64,000 nucleotides of DNA from positions 67,001 to 131,000 of the forward strand of contig CM034139.1 in NCBI GenBank assembly GCA_019914995.1. The letters are read 5' to 3'. The notes below the pieces were generated by a model that did not search any database, was not told the origin of the DNA, and saw nothing but the letters and a program-made list of their open reading frames with translations. Position 1 is the stretch's first letter. Every line of letters starts with the position of its first letter. Both the position numbers and the translations under genes were made by a program. Shown here piece by piece: positions 50,801-63,100 of the stretch. Origin of the DNA: Acanthochlamys bracteata (taxonomy: Eukaryota; Streptophyta; Magnoliopsida; Pandanales; Velloziaceae).

Positions 50801-51378
50801 TTATGTATTTATTTTAAAATCATATGTTGTGTTCAATGTAGAGAACTCTACAGATCCCATCCTTTATTCTGGAGTTCTTCGGAAAGAGTTAACTGGTATT
50901 GTTGGGCGAGGGGAAACTTAAAAGATAAGATTGCGCGTCGCCACATTATTTCTATCTTGGAACGCCATATGAATGGAAAGAAGTATAGAGGACTCCTTGC
51001 TAAATTTCGAAGAGGTTGGCAATTGAATGACTATAGAAAGTTAATCCCCAAAAGTAGAAGAAATGCGTGTGACTATCAGAGTGTGAAGTCATACATTCAT
51101 TTTGTTAGAACTTCCGTGTCACACGCGGAAAACATGTATAAGGTACGTGATTTCAGTGCCATCCAAAGATATGTTATAAATTAATATTTTTCAAATTGAT
51201 TTTTTTATTGTTTTATTATTTTTTTAAAATGCCATTGCAGGGAGCAGACCCAAAGACGGGAGAAGAACGTTTGCGTGCCCTATTTCCGGAGGCAATAACT
51301 TCTATTGTCTATGCTATGCTGTCTAGTCTACATGAGCCGCAATTGCCCTTGTTTGCTGCAAACAGTCAATATTTTTAG
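47839..51378 (+). CDS. Gene A: degenerate kinase-like region plus KEN (IRE1/RNase L-type) endoribonuclease domain
   Basis: Exons: 47839-47873, 48021-48159, 48500-48625, 48886-48963, 49082-49256, 49558-49592, 49896-50197, 50282-50420, 50557-50699, 50842-51142 and 51241-51378; 536 residues. A basic Lys/Arg-rich N-terminus (RARRTKAKRRW near 104-114) and an acidic linker precede a kinase-like region (about 197-390): FHPNIMRPF, then CPHGYISLGQ at the catalytic-loop position, where HRD is replaced by HGY. No glycine loop or catalytic Lys is seen. From about 391 the sequence SHPLFWSSSERV opens a KEN domain like that of IRE1 and RNase L; Y469, R480 and H485 match the nuclease-site pattern, with Thr at the usual Asn next to Arg. 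No signal peptide, sensor domain or membrane segment is present, so it is not a canonical IRE1. First exons and the acceptor of exon 8 are uncertain; using the nearer acceptor (50248) would shift the frame. Domain call is from remembered motifs. Confidence 0.68.
48241..48440 (+). repeat. 81-base minisatellite in gene A intron
   Basis: About two and a half tandem units, each containing TTGTGGACTGCTCCTGTA-like sequence, then GTTAACATG and TCAGAAATTTCATAAATG; period 81 bases (48241, 48322, 48403). The array is also present in the duplicated copy near 54139-54345. Confidence 0.75.
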
Positions 51379-51448
51379 GTTGGTTGAAGATAGAGTAACA
51401 TTTTCCTGACTTCTGTGGTCGACCTGGCAACACTTACATATTTGTTAG

Positions 51449-51682
51449 GAGGGGTTTCAATACATGGAGGGTCTTTACCAGGAGAAGAAAGAAGACATTT
51501 TGAGATATATGAGAGTAAGCTTGATGTGAATTAACATCAGTGCACGAGCTTATACATAAACAATATGTAGTCAGGTTTGCTTATTCGTTGTTGTTTATAT
51601 ATTTGTTATATGTTTGCTGTTAATTCAGGGCTGGCGTGCAGAGGAAGATGGATGTTGCATTGGTCTGCCTTGCCATTTTTAA
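51449..51682 (+). other. Two intact module exons downstream of the gene A stop
   Basis: Exon-like blocks 51449-51514 (EGFQYMEGLYQEKKEDILRY ...) and 51629-51682 (GWRAEEDGCC ... TAA) with proper splice sites correspond to the last two exons of the helical module of gene B (57846-57911 and 58027-58071). Skipping the last KEN exon and joining 51142 to 51449 would keep the frame, so an alternative isoform is possible; otherwise they are untranslated relics. Confidence 0.5.
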
Positions 51683-52097
51683 AAGATGTATTCTGCTATT
51701 CTGTCTGTTATCCATTTTTGAGATAAATGTATCTGTTATTGTTGAAGATGCCCAAAACAAGTGGTAAAACAACTATAAAAATGTTGATACTGGCGAGAAG
51801 AAGCAGTATTAATTGGAAGAGTTTTGTTATCAGTGTTGTTGAGAGACTTATTATATAAATGTTAGGTTGCTGAGATATGCATCAAGAAACAATCATTGAA
51901 ATCCAGACACTGGGTTGGTATGGATTAAGATTTTTTTGACTGAGTATGCTATTTATCATTTCACTTTGTTTTTCTATACATATCTTTATAGATCATCTTT
52001 TTGAAGAAAAAGTTCAAAATAATTCTCAAGATGAGATCTGCTATAATTTTCAGTCTTCTCCTACTCAAACAAACTGAAATGATAAATTCAGTTTTGG

Positions 52098-52350
52098 AGG
52101 CGTTTGAGATTACTTATAAAATAAAAGTTTTTTAAAATAAAAAATATTTTAATTTTTTTTTAAAAATAAGTTTTATTTTTTTATTTTTAGAAAAATAATA
52201 AAAATATATAATAAAAAAATTTTATTTTTTAAAATTTTTTTAAATATTTTAAATATTTAAAATTTTTTTTATATATTTATAAAATATATATTAAAAATAT
52301 AAAATAAAAAATAAAAAAATTTTGTTCGAGAAAACGAATCCAAACGTCCG
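52098..52350. repeat. A+T-rich MITE-like element between genes A and B
   Basis: Left end GGAGGCGTTTGAG, right end AATCCAAACGTCCG, A/T interior. It lies just upstream of the duplicated copy of the gene A promoter region. Confidence 0.6.
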
Positions 52351-52719
52351 CTTCTCCTGCTCACTCAACAGGATGATAGTTTTTGTGCAAGCTGCATGTT
52401 TGTTCACACGCGGCATCAACTATTTTATATATCATGTTCATGAGTGAGGATCTCGAGGATTTCAAACTTCAACTCTCCAGCTTTCAAAAAGGTTATTGTG
52501 TCCTATGTATATTATAGCATCTCCAAAATCATTCCTAATAAATATAGATTGTGCACGCACAATTCTGCACCAATGCAAACAATTATAATCTCTTTGGGGA
52601 GAGCCAACAGATGAGGTGTCACTCTACTACTCGCTTTTACTAATGTTTGTATTTTGCATGTGATTGTGATGGCGCTGTCTTCAATCAGCAGCATTTCCTT
52701 TTATTTTTAAAACTTGCCT

Positions 52720-52860
52720 CCGAACCCTAATTAGAAGACAGCGGCATTTCTTTTTTCTTTTTAAAGCCTTTATAAAGCCTCCAAGCCCTAATTAGAAGAC
52801 AGGCATTTCTTTTTTCTTTTTAAAGCTTATATAAAGCCTTCAAACTCTAACCGTAGATTT
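52720..52860 (+). repeat. Local tandem repeat in the gene B promoter, with TATA box
   Basis: A unit of about 62 bases containing CCTAATTAGAAGACAG, a C/T-rich tract and TTTATAAAGCC-like sequence is present two to three times, whereas gene A has it about one and a half times. The TATATAAA at 52828-52835 is the probable TATA box of gene B. Confidence 0.6.
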
Positions 52861-53538
52861 AACTATTGTTGCGGAAGAGCAGGCCGCCGTCAGCGGTTAG
52901 AAGGCGGCGTTATTGAGCTGTTATCTGAACAGATCTGGTGCTCCTCCGACGGTTCTTACTCGCCGCTTTCTCCTAAGCGCGAGAAGTCTTCATTCTCCAA
53001 GCTTGAAAGGTTCCATCTTTATCTCTCGCTTGATTTTGTTTTACTTCAGTTTTTCGTTGTTCGGAATTCTGTTGTTGTTGTTGACTCGTTAATGCGTAGG
53101 AGTTGTTTGTGCTTCTGTTTCGATTTTGCTAGCAATTTCGTTGACGTGGTTGAACTCTTCGATTTGTTCCTATTTATGAATTGTCTTCATAAGTTGAGCG
53201 AGTCTTCATCCGATAAACTTTAGTTATACATTGGATTGATGGGAACGTGGTTATTACTTAAATTTGCAAGTGATTCTTTCTTTCTTCTATAAGATTACTT
53301 TGTATTAGGCAGAAATTAGATTTTGGGAGAATGTGCGCATAATATTCACCAATTTGCAAGTGATTCTTTCTTTGGAAGCTTTTCTCCTGCGAGTTCTTTT
53401 CATCACCAATTTCTAGTTTCATCATTTCAAATTTTGAACAGGTTGGTGCTAATCGATCACACAGGCGTTTGGCTGAGCGCGCTTCGTTCCGGAATCGCTG
53501 CTTTCCATCTATTCGACAAAACTGAACGGACCGGCGCC

Positions 53539-56500
53539 ATGTTAAATATTCACGGAATTGCCATGTTTTACAGGTGTTTCACTCAGTCCCTTGCATTTCT
53601 TACTGAAGTAAAATCTTTAGGCCAGTGGGTTTCGATTTTAGGAGCATTTTCTTTCATTTCTGTTATTAGGATCATCTTCTTTTTGTTCAGGTTTGAACTT
53701 TTATTCTCATTGCAGGAAAAGGAAGCCAAAGCCAGCAAAGGATGAGAAAGTGAAAAAGAAGAGTAAAATCTCCCCTCACAGGTGTGAAGCTTGCAAAGAA
53801 AAGTTACTCGTTGAGAGAACACCTCTAGCCGGAGTTATTGAATCTTTTATGACCATACTTATCTTTTTAGATTTGAGCCTCGTATTTCCATGAATCTTTT
53901 ATAACCATATTTCTATGTAAATGTAAATCTGATAAATAATATATTCGGTTCATAACGTTTTGTCTCTTGAAACCAATATTAGTAAGTTTGGTTGTAGACG
54001 CTTTCATTTTATTGTCAGTAAGACATAAGGATAGAGTATTGTTTATCTACAAAACATTTAGAACTTGTGCATCGGCTTTCCCAGTACTTGTTGAAAGAGT
54101 TAACATCAGCTCAAATTTTTCGTAAATGTTTCTTTAACCTTTTGTTGTGGACTGCTCCTGTATACGTTTCCACATAGAGTTTATAACATGAGTTCAGAAA
54201 TTTCATAAATGATTTTGTTTTAATCTTATGTTGTAAATTGCTCCGGTATGCATTCCATGTAGTGTTAACATGGCCTCAGAAATTTCATATATGCTTTTGT
54301 TTACCTTATGTTGTAAACTGCTCCTGTATGCATTCCACAAGCTTAGGGGGTTTGACAATTTTGCATGGAGATTTGCGCTTAATCTGAAAATCGTCCTTTT
54401 TAGAATCTCTTGAAATTTGCAGCGAGCTTGGAATGTGAAGTTACTCAGATATCATTGTGTAGGCATGGTCCAATTCAAGACATTTTTCGAAGAGGTGAAA
54501 GTGCTGGTCCTAGTAGTGGCTCTAAAAAGGTATTGTTCTTAGCTGACAGTTTACTGCATTGGTTGGATCACATCATTTATTTGTTGCAAATTTCCTCATA
54601 GGAAAGGTATTCGTATAAGCTGGGTATATTGAAGCAGCTTTGGAATTTTTCTGACATGGACATAATTTGTAGATATTTTGAAAATCTCTAGTCAAAGCTA
54701 CCATTATCATCCTTAGTTATACGTAGCTAGTTTACAGACACAGGTTTGCTCAGAGCATCTCGAGTGTACACCAAGGCTGCTATTTTTTGAGAAATTTCCG
54801 CTTCTGGTTTTTGGTGTTTTGGTTTCTCAGTTCATCAATTGTAGCAACCATGCCAACTTTTCTTAAATTTGTTTGAATTGGAATTTGCGCAAGCGGAGCA
54901 TTTGTAAGGGCTCAGTAATTTACTCTCATCCCCTATCTTCAGTGATACAGGTTTTAAGAGACTCTGCCTCAACAACTTTCGGCTATTTTTACATATTTTT
55001 TTGAGGATGTTTGGGAGTGTTTGGAGCGTTTCTAATAATGAGCTTATTTTTGGGCTTTTCATGGATCAAGCTCTGACTTCTTTTACCTAAAAAATAATAA
55101 AGTTTATATATAAAGATTTCTGGCGTACGATTTATTATGTGGTCTAAATATTTTTTAAAAAAATAATTTTAAAATACAAAATAAAAAAAGTAATATGGCA
55201 CAGTGGGAATGCATTACATCCCTTAGTATAATCTTGTTGTACTTGCTTCCTTTGATATGTGCAATCTTCTTAAGATACCGTTTCTCATTAGCTTCCAAGC
55301 AGAAGAACTCGCCGCACGAAGGCCAAGAGACGGTGGCTACGCGAGGTTGAATGCATGGAAGTAGTACAGGTACGATGACTGGCAGTTGCAGTTACTTGGT
55401 TAACATGCGTAGTTTTTCAACTGTTGTTAGTAGTATCGTCGTCTTAGTTTTCATATTGATTGACCGAGTCTAAGGCTGCAAATACAGAGTATCAACCTAG
55501 AAAAAGACACGCAGGAAACCTTGCATGACAAGGTAGAACAGGACAATGGGCAGGAAGGGAAGGAGAAAAACAATGGGCATAAACTTGAGGAACACAACAA
55601 TGGGCATCAGCAAACAGAAAAAACGGGTTATGATGAAGAAGTCGAGCAGGAGGAGGACGAGGAGGAGGTAATTGGTATTATTATTTGTGAGAATCAAATT
55701 AAATTAAAATCGTATCGTATCTTTTGAATCGATGTTCCATTTTGTTCTCTAAAGGGAGAGACATGTATTTGATCTGCCGGTATTTCGAGACTTTTTAAGG
55801 GGAAAAAAAATTCCAGCCAGAATCGTGGAGGAGAGATATCTGTATAGAGAAGGGATGCCACAAGTAGATTATGAAAATTCGCTGACAGATATCTCTATTA
55901 GCTCACTGATTCATGCATTAAACATGTGTCTTGATTCATCAAAAGTTGTTCTATACTCAACTCAAATGTAAAGGTGCTAGTTTAGTTTTAGTTCTTTTTT
56001 AGCCGCGGGAAGGTCTTGGTGTTACGAAAGGACGTAGTGCACTGGGACTGGTATGTTCAGAAGAGCCAAATTTTCTTCTTCTAATAAGATCTAACTAAAT
56101 CAAATACGGAAATTTGCTGACAGATCATTCTACTCACGAACTGATTCATGCATTAAACATTTGCCTAGATTCATCAATAATTGTTTTACACTCAAATAAA
56201 ATCTAAGGTGCTATTTTGTTTTTGTTTGTTCAATTTTTTGCTGCAGCTGGATCCTAAGGTGGTGAAAGAAATACTTGATGCGTGGAGGCGGGTATGTTCA
56301 GAAGATGAAAAATTTCTTCTTCTAATGAGATCTAACTAATTATTTTTATTGCTACTAGTAGTACTATGTTGTCATTTTTGTTATTGCTGCCATCGTGATG
56401 CTTTTGTGGACTCGCCCTTATGATATGATATGATAAAATTCCGGTCCTGCGTCGATGTGCATTAAGAAAGAAAGGAGTAGACGTCGTCTTTGAATTTTTA

Positions 56501-58071
56501 TCCCTGGAAAATTTGAAACACGAAAGCAGAATCCACAGCTTAACTTTTTTGAGAGCTATCCAAATTTCTACAGTTTTGACTCTGGCCCCCAGAAATAAAA
56601 ATTGTTAAACAATATTGAAGGTAACTCATTTCCCAAACTCATTCTCGAAATCGAAAGACGATATTGAAGACAAAATTGGTAGACAATGGTGGAACCAGGC
56701 AAATGCCAGAACGGATGTAGTTGAATTCAATCCAACTCATTTCCCAGAACTGCCTAGCGTATTGCTTCTGTCGTTTGCTCTAGCTTTATCATAGATGTTG
56801 TTTGTCCATCCTAATAATTAAAATTTAGAATGTTTATATAAGCCGCGTATTTGACAGCTCATATACGGTTATGCGTTGTGCACTCATTTCCTTGACTGTA
56901 GGTAGCATAACTGACTGCCTGCAAGTAGATTTGTCTTCAATTTTCTCCTTTCCATCCCTGTGCTGCCTTTGAACATGTGGTGCCGTGTGGTTGTATGGAC
57001 TTGTTTTTTTCATATGCAGGACCACAAGGAAGCTGCCGAGCGTGAGAAGGAGCTGTTCCAAGAGCTTCAGAAGCAGTTGGGCAAACTCAATCCATGTCGA
57101 GTATGCTTTGAGCTGATTATATATTTTTCTTGTTCTTGTTTTCTACCTAAAAATCATCTCATCTTAGTTTGCAAAGTGTTTGAGACTGTTGGCATGTGTG
57201 AGCAGTATTCGGACGGCGTCTTTAAAGAACTAAAAAAGAGATGTCCAGGTGCGAATAAGCACGATATTAAGTATTTTATAATGGTTAGCTCTCTGTCTCT
57301 CGCGCTTTTATCACAGAACTAGATATATGAATTTCATTTTCTAACCGCTCTTCTTGCAGACATATGTTAAGGCAATGAAAAGAGCTCGAAGAAATATGGC
57401 GTTGAATGATGCTATCCTAAGCTATATAGACGAGATGATGTCAATAGTGAGTTATATTTTGTATAGTTAATCAGTTGGATGTGCATCCTTTGTTTTTACC
57501 TTGGATACATGTATTTGCTTCTGATTTGGCCTCGGACCATTGCATAGAGGTTAAAAGGTGAAGCTGGTGGATCAGAAAGCTGTGCAGATGATTCTGATAA
57601 AGAAGGCATCCGGCTGCGCAAAGATGTAACATCTATTTCTACATAACTGTGCTGGCTTCTTTATTATGCTTATGATGATAGACTCATTAGTAATGTGGTT
57701 ATTCCAGTATTTATGGATGAAGTGGAGTCATCTGCTTGATTGTGGGATTACAGACGAGGTAACTATCTAGTTCGTTGTTATTCCTGTTTGTTACGGGATT
57801 ACCTACGTTCCTGACTTCTGCTGACCTGGCAAATGTATATGTTAGGGGGTGTTTGTACGTTTGAAGCGTAAGTACCTGGAGAAAAGAGAACGCATTTTGT
57901 TATATATCAAAGTAAGCTTAACTTGAATTATCACAGCTCATGAGTTTATGTATACATAATATGCAGTCAGGTTTGGTACTCAGTGGTGGTTTATATATTG
58001 TTATATGTTTGCTGTTATTATTTCAGGCCTGCCGTGGTGAGGAAGGGGGAATTTTGGTATTACCTCCCTGA
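53539..58071 (+). CDS. Gene B: shared N-terminus fused to an unknown helical module
   Basis: Exons: 53539-53573, 53716-53833 (3' border uncertain), 54404-54529, 55292-55369, 55488-55667, then nine module exons 56003-56050, 56247-56291, 57020-57100, 57206-57283, 57360-57446, 57548-57625, 57708-57758, 57846-57911 and 58027-58071; about 371 residues. The first five exons are near copies of gene A (RTRRTKAKRRW basic patch, then an acidic Glu/Gln/Asn linker ending EEDEEE). The module is rich in Lys/Glu/Leu and predicted helical: AAEREKELFQELQKQLGKL, GVFKELKKRCPG, then ALNDAILSYIDEM, an acidic ESCADDSDKEG loop, YLWMKWSHLL and RKYLEKRERILLY. Every module exon has a length divisible by three and starts in phase 0. 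I do not recognise the fold. No catalytic motif, signal peptide or membrane segment is seen. A 163-base insertion relative to gene A disturbs exon 2, so the N-terminal part may be non-functional. Confidence 0.6.
54139..54345 (+). repeat. 81-base minisatellite, second copy
   Basis: Same units as at 48241-48440, in the equivalent intron of gene B. Confidence 0.7.
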
Positions 58072-60027
58072 CGTCTGAGAAGAGATGCGAGCTGTTATTC
58101 TGTCGGTGATCTCATTATCTTTCGTTTGTTTTGTTTTAATTTTTCTTTTGAAGGTAAATAAATGCGTCTGTTATTGTTGAAATATTATATATGCTGAGTG
58201 CAGACGAGAAGCAGCAGTATTGATTGGAAGAGTTTCGTCATCAGTGTTGTATTTAAAATGTTGTGTGGATGCTTCAGCATCGTTTGAACGGTCTTTATGT
58301 AATAACTTTATTTTGCAGTCCTCAACCCCTGTTTTGTTGTGAGCCGGAAAGCTCCATGGCAGACGTTTGAATTCAACAAACGTTTAAACGCGCCAGAAAA
58401 ATAAGAAAAAGATATGATAACATTATATGCCCTCCAAAACAGTTACAGTGTGTTACAAAAAACAAAAATATTAGTTTACACTATAAATAAGATGTGAACA
58501 ACTAAACGAATGCTACTTCACAAAAACAATTCCAATTTTAGCCATACCAAAAGAAAGCACGTATTTATAGCATTGATTAGTTGTTAGAGATTCAGTATAA
58601 GCAGATTATCTTTATCTCCAACCAAACAATAAAATGAGAGGATTCAGGATCTACTCTAACAAAGTTAAAGACGTGCTAAACTACAAAGATCTAGAAATCA
58701 AGAAGGTTCCAACAGATCATGACATCAAAATTGTTTATTCATATCCAGGGCAGTTTCTACATGTAACTTATTCTTCTCTCTTCAACAGAATCTATAGAGT
58801 CGTTACCATTGTTCATGCATAGTTTTTTAGCATGCCACCATATACCGCAAGTCGAAGAACCGAAGTTTAGGGTTCTATATGTATTTTTTAAAAAAAATTT
58901 ATGAATTGATTTGGGTTCTACTCAACTTCAAATTGAATAAAATGAGTATGGGTCTAAGTTTCAGGAAGAATCGAAGTTGAATTATTCCATCCCATCATAT
59001 AGCAATTTAGCTTTTAAACAGCGAAAATTCTGAACTGATCTCAACTGAATTCATGATCTGGTTCCCTGTCAACCAACTACATTCTTATCGGACTTATGCC
59101 AGCAAGTTCTACAGAGAATCTGGCGTGTTTACAAACAGAAGACTACTATAGTAATTGATAACTCCATACGTAGTATACCTTGATATCTACAATGCTAATT
59201 GAAACTGAAACAATGTTTAGCCAATGCCACCTAGATAACCTGATCATACCTAATAAGTACTAAGCCCAAATGTTTCCTGCTGAATCTCCGTAAGGCACAA
59301 TATAATATCACCTAAATTTCTGAATCTGATTACAGTGAAGACTTGCGCTATTGCTTGTTCTTATGCTACTAGGAGGAGCCACAATCCTACAGCCTACTAA
59401 CTACACGATTGGAACTAGGAAGAGAGGTAAAAAATCAATAGCAGATGCTTTCGAAAATCAAGTTCAAAACGAAATGCAGTTGCAGTTCATGTGAAAGGTG
59501 CAGATGATCATTTACATTGGAGAAAGATCAGGTTTGTATCATGTCCAGTGCAGTTCCGATAGATACCTCCACAACAACCATTACCTCATTAGAGGACTGC
59601 AATAACTATACAGCACTAACGAAAGAGAGAGCATAAAATCAACTATTAAGTTTCCAGCATTTGAAACTCCTATATTTCAACAGAACGGGATCATTATAAA
59701 AAACAGAAATTCACTTCTTTAAATAGACGTCCACAAAATTGAAATTGCTGAACCAAAATGAAGCAGACCACATATACAGAACCATATCCATTTCTATAGG
59801 TTACAATAATCTGCTATACCTCCACTAGGGTACCCGAATCGTCAGTTCCCACAAACCTCGTCAGCTACCCTCCAACACATGGCATGGACAAAGGGTAAGG
59901 TCGCCGTATCATGTAGACCATAAAACAAAGAGGCCCAAATTCTACCTCAAAATTTGTTTATCTTGTGACAAAATTCACGCTCAAGTTCGCAAGTCAAGAA
60001 GAACAAGACAGAAATTTACCAAGTAGG
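58072..60027. other. Spacer between gene B and gene D/E
   Basis: Contains the 3' flank of gene B, then sequence without recognisable genes on either strand; a 62-codon frame at 58634-58822 is not called. The last 100 bases are the promoter of gene D/E. Confidence 0.5.
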
Positions 60028-60034
60028 TATAAAA
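60028..60034 (+). promoter_or_regulatory. TATA box of gene D/E
   Basis: TATAAAA in GGTATAAAAGCCC, 129 bases upstream of the ATG at 60163. The sequence differs from the gene A/B promoters, so this gene acquired its own start region. Confidence 0.55.
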
Positions 60035-60162
60035 GCCCACCACGAGCACGTCCTTTCGCACGAAACTCTATTCCCCTTCTTCTTCTTCTACTCTTTGTTT
60101 GTAATTCCTACCACAAGCCGGCAATAGCCAGCCACGAACCGAGCGGGGAGGGCCAGAGCGAG

Positions 60163-63100
60163 ATGGAGGTTACCAGCTGTGTGCAGCGACAGAGAATCGA
60201 GCAGGAGCAGGAGGAGCACGAGGTAATTGTTTTTATTATTTTTGAGAATTAAATTAAATTGGTCTCGTATCTTCTCAATCCATGTTCGATTTTGTTCTCT
60301 AAAGGGAGACGCACGTATTTGATCGACCGGTATTCCTTTTGCTGTTCGTTCTTCCGTTCGTTCGTCAGTATCTTTCTTTCTATGATGATTTTTCGCTGAC
60401 TGAAGAGACTTGTGATAGATTTCTTTAATCTTTTTTAATTCCTCCCAAAATCCTGGAGGGGAGTATATGTCTTCTTCGAACTTTTATTCCTGGAAAATTT
60501 GAAACACGAAAGCAGAATCTACTGCTTAAGCTTTCTGAGAGCTAGCCAAATTTCTAGTGTTGTATAATCTCCGGCCCCCGGAAATCTTAAAATTGTTAAA
60601 CAATATTGAAGACAACTCATATCCCGATCTCATTTTCCAAATTGAAAGAATATTGAAGACAAAATTGTTAGACAATGTTGGAACCTGGCAATGCGAGAAT
60701 GGATGCAGTTGATTTGCAACCAACTCATTTCCTAAACCTGCTTGCTATATTACTTCTGTCGTTGCCTCTAGCTTCTGTCCTAGATATTGTTTTGTCCTTC
60801 GGAATAATTAAAAATTTAGAATGTTTATATATGCCGTGTATTCGATGCCTCATATGTAGTTATGTGTTATGCACTCATTTGCTTGACTGTAGGTAGCATA
60901 ACTAACTGCCTACAAGTATTGTCTTTATTATTGTCCTTCCATCCCTGTGCTGCCTTTGGCCCTGACGTGCCATTGTGGCTGTATGGACTTGACTCTTTTT
61001 TCTCATATGCAGGATGAGATGAAAGCTGCAGAGCGAAACAAGGAGCTATTCAAAGAATTTAAGAAGCAGTTGGGAAAACTTAATCCAAATCAAGTATGCA
61101 TTGAGCTGATTATATTTTTTTCATGTTCTTGTTTTCTACCTAAAAATAATCTGGAGACTGTTGGCATGTGTGAGCAGTATTCGGACGACGTCTTTGAAGA
61201 ACTAAAAGTGAGATGTCCAGGTGTGAATGAGAATGAAATTAAGCATGAGCTGATGGTTAGCTCTCTGTCTCGTTCTCTATTATCACAGAACTAGTTATGA
61301 CTTTTATTTCCTAACCGTTCTTCTTGCAGATGTTTGTTGAGGCAATGGAAAGAGCGAAAAAAAATATGGCGTTCAATGATGCTATCCTAAGCTATATAGA
61401 CGAGATGAAGTCAATAGTGAGTTATATTTATATAGTTAACCAGTCGGATGTGTGTCCTTTATTTTTGACGTTGATACATATGTTTGTTTCTAATTTGCCT
61501 TCGGACCATTGCGTAGAAGCTAAAAGGTGGAGCTGGTGTATTAAGAAGCTGTGCAGATGGTTTTGATAAAGAAGGCATCGCGCTGCCCAAAATGGTAGTG
61601 TCTTTATCTACATAACTGTGCTAGCTTCTGTTGTTATGCTTATGATGATAGGCTCATAGTATTGTGATTATTTCAGTATCTATGGACGAGGTGGAATCAG
61701 CTTCTTCTTCGTGGGCTTACGGAAGAGGTAACCAGCCAGTTTGTTCTTTTTCCTGTTTGGTGTGAGATTATGTTCCTGACTTCTGCTGACCTAGCAACAC
61801 ATATATATTTCTATATTTTTGCTAGGAGATTGTTGAAGACATGAAGGTTCCTTACCTGGAGAATTTTTAACGCAGTTTGAAATATATGAGAGTAAGCTTA
61901 ACCTGAATTATCATCAGTTCATGAGTTTATATATACAAAATATGCGGTCAGGTTTGCTGCTCAGTTGTGGTTTCTACATTGTTATATGTTTGCTGTTATC
62001 AGGCCTGGCGTGGGGAGGAGGAGCAGGAGGAGCACGAGGTAATTGGTTTTCTTATTTTGAGAGTTAAATTAAACTAAATCAAATTCGTCCTGTACCTTCA
62101 CAACCCAATGTTCGATTTTGTTCTCTAAAGGGACACATGTATTTGATCGACCGATATTTCTTTTGCTGTTTGTTCTTTCTTTCGTTCGTCAGTATCTTTC
62201 TTTCTATGATGATTTTTCGCTGACTGAAGAGACATGCATAGATGAGTATTTTTTCTTTAATTTCTTTTTTAGTTCCTCCCTAAATCCTGAAGGGGAGATA
62301 TCTGTACAGAGAAGGGATGCCATCAGTAGATTATGAAAATTTGCCGACAGATCTATCTATTAGCGAACTGATTCATCAATAATCGTTTTCTCCTCAAATC
62401 AAATGTAAAGTTGCTGTTTTGCTTTTAGTTTTTCTTTCTTAGCCGCAGGAAGGTCCTAGTTTTGTGAAAGGACATACTGCACTGGGGCTGGTATGTTCAG
62501 AAGACAAGAATTTCTTCTTCTAATAAGATCTAACTAAGTAAATTTCGAAATTTGCAGACAGATCAGTCTATTTGTGAAACTGATTCATGCGTCACACATG
62601 TGCCTAGATTCATCAATAATTGTTTTACGCTCAAATCAATTCTAAAGTGCTTTTTTGTTTTTGTTTGTTCTTTTTTAGCTGCAGCAATATGCTAATGTTG
62701 AGAACGAACTACTTACTGAATGGAGGCGGGTATGTTCAGAAGATAAACTATTTCTTCTTCTAATAATAAGATACAACTAACTATTTTAATTGCTACCAGT
62801 AGGAATGTTGTTGTCATTTTTGTTATTATTATTATTGTTATTGCCATCATGATGCTTTTGTGGCATGGCGTGTATGATATGATATGATATGATGTGATAA
62901 AATTCCAGTCCTGCGTCGATGAGAAGTTAGTCATTAAAAAAGATCGGAGTATCTGTCTTCTTTGAATTTTATTCCTGGAAAATTAGAAGACGAAAGCAGA
63001 ATCTGCTGCTTAAGCTTTTCAAGAGCTAGCCAAATTTCTGCTATTGTGTTGAAATCTCTGCCCCCCCTGAAATCTTAAAATTGTTAGACAATATTGCAGG

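Noticed and set aside
61826-61891. Reading the TAA in module D as proof of a pseudogene
   Set aside because: The exon is symmetric (phase 0, 66 bases) and can be skipped, so the stop alone does not settle the status.
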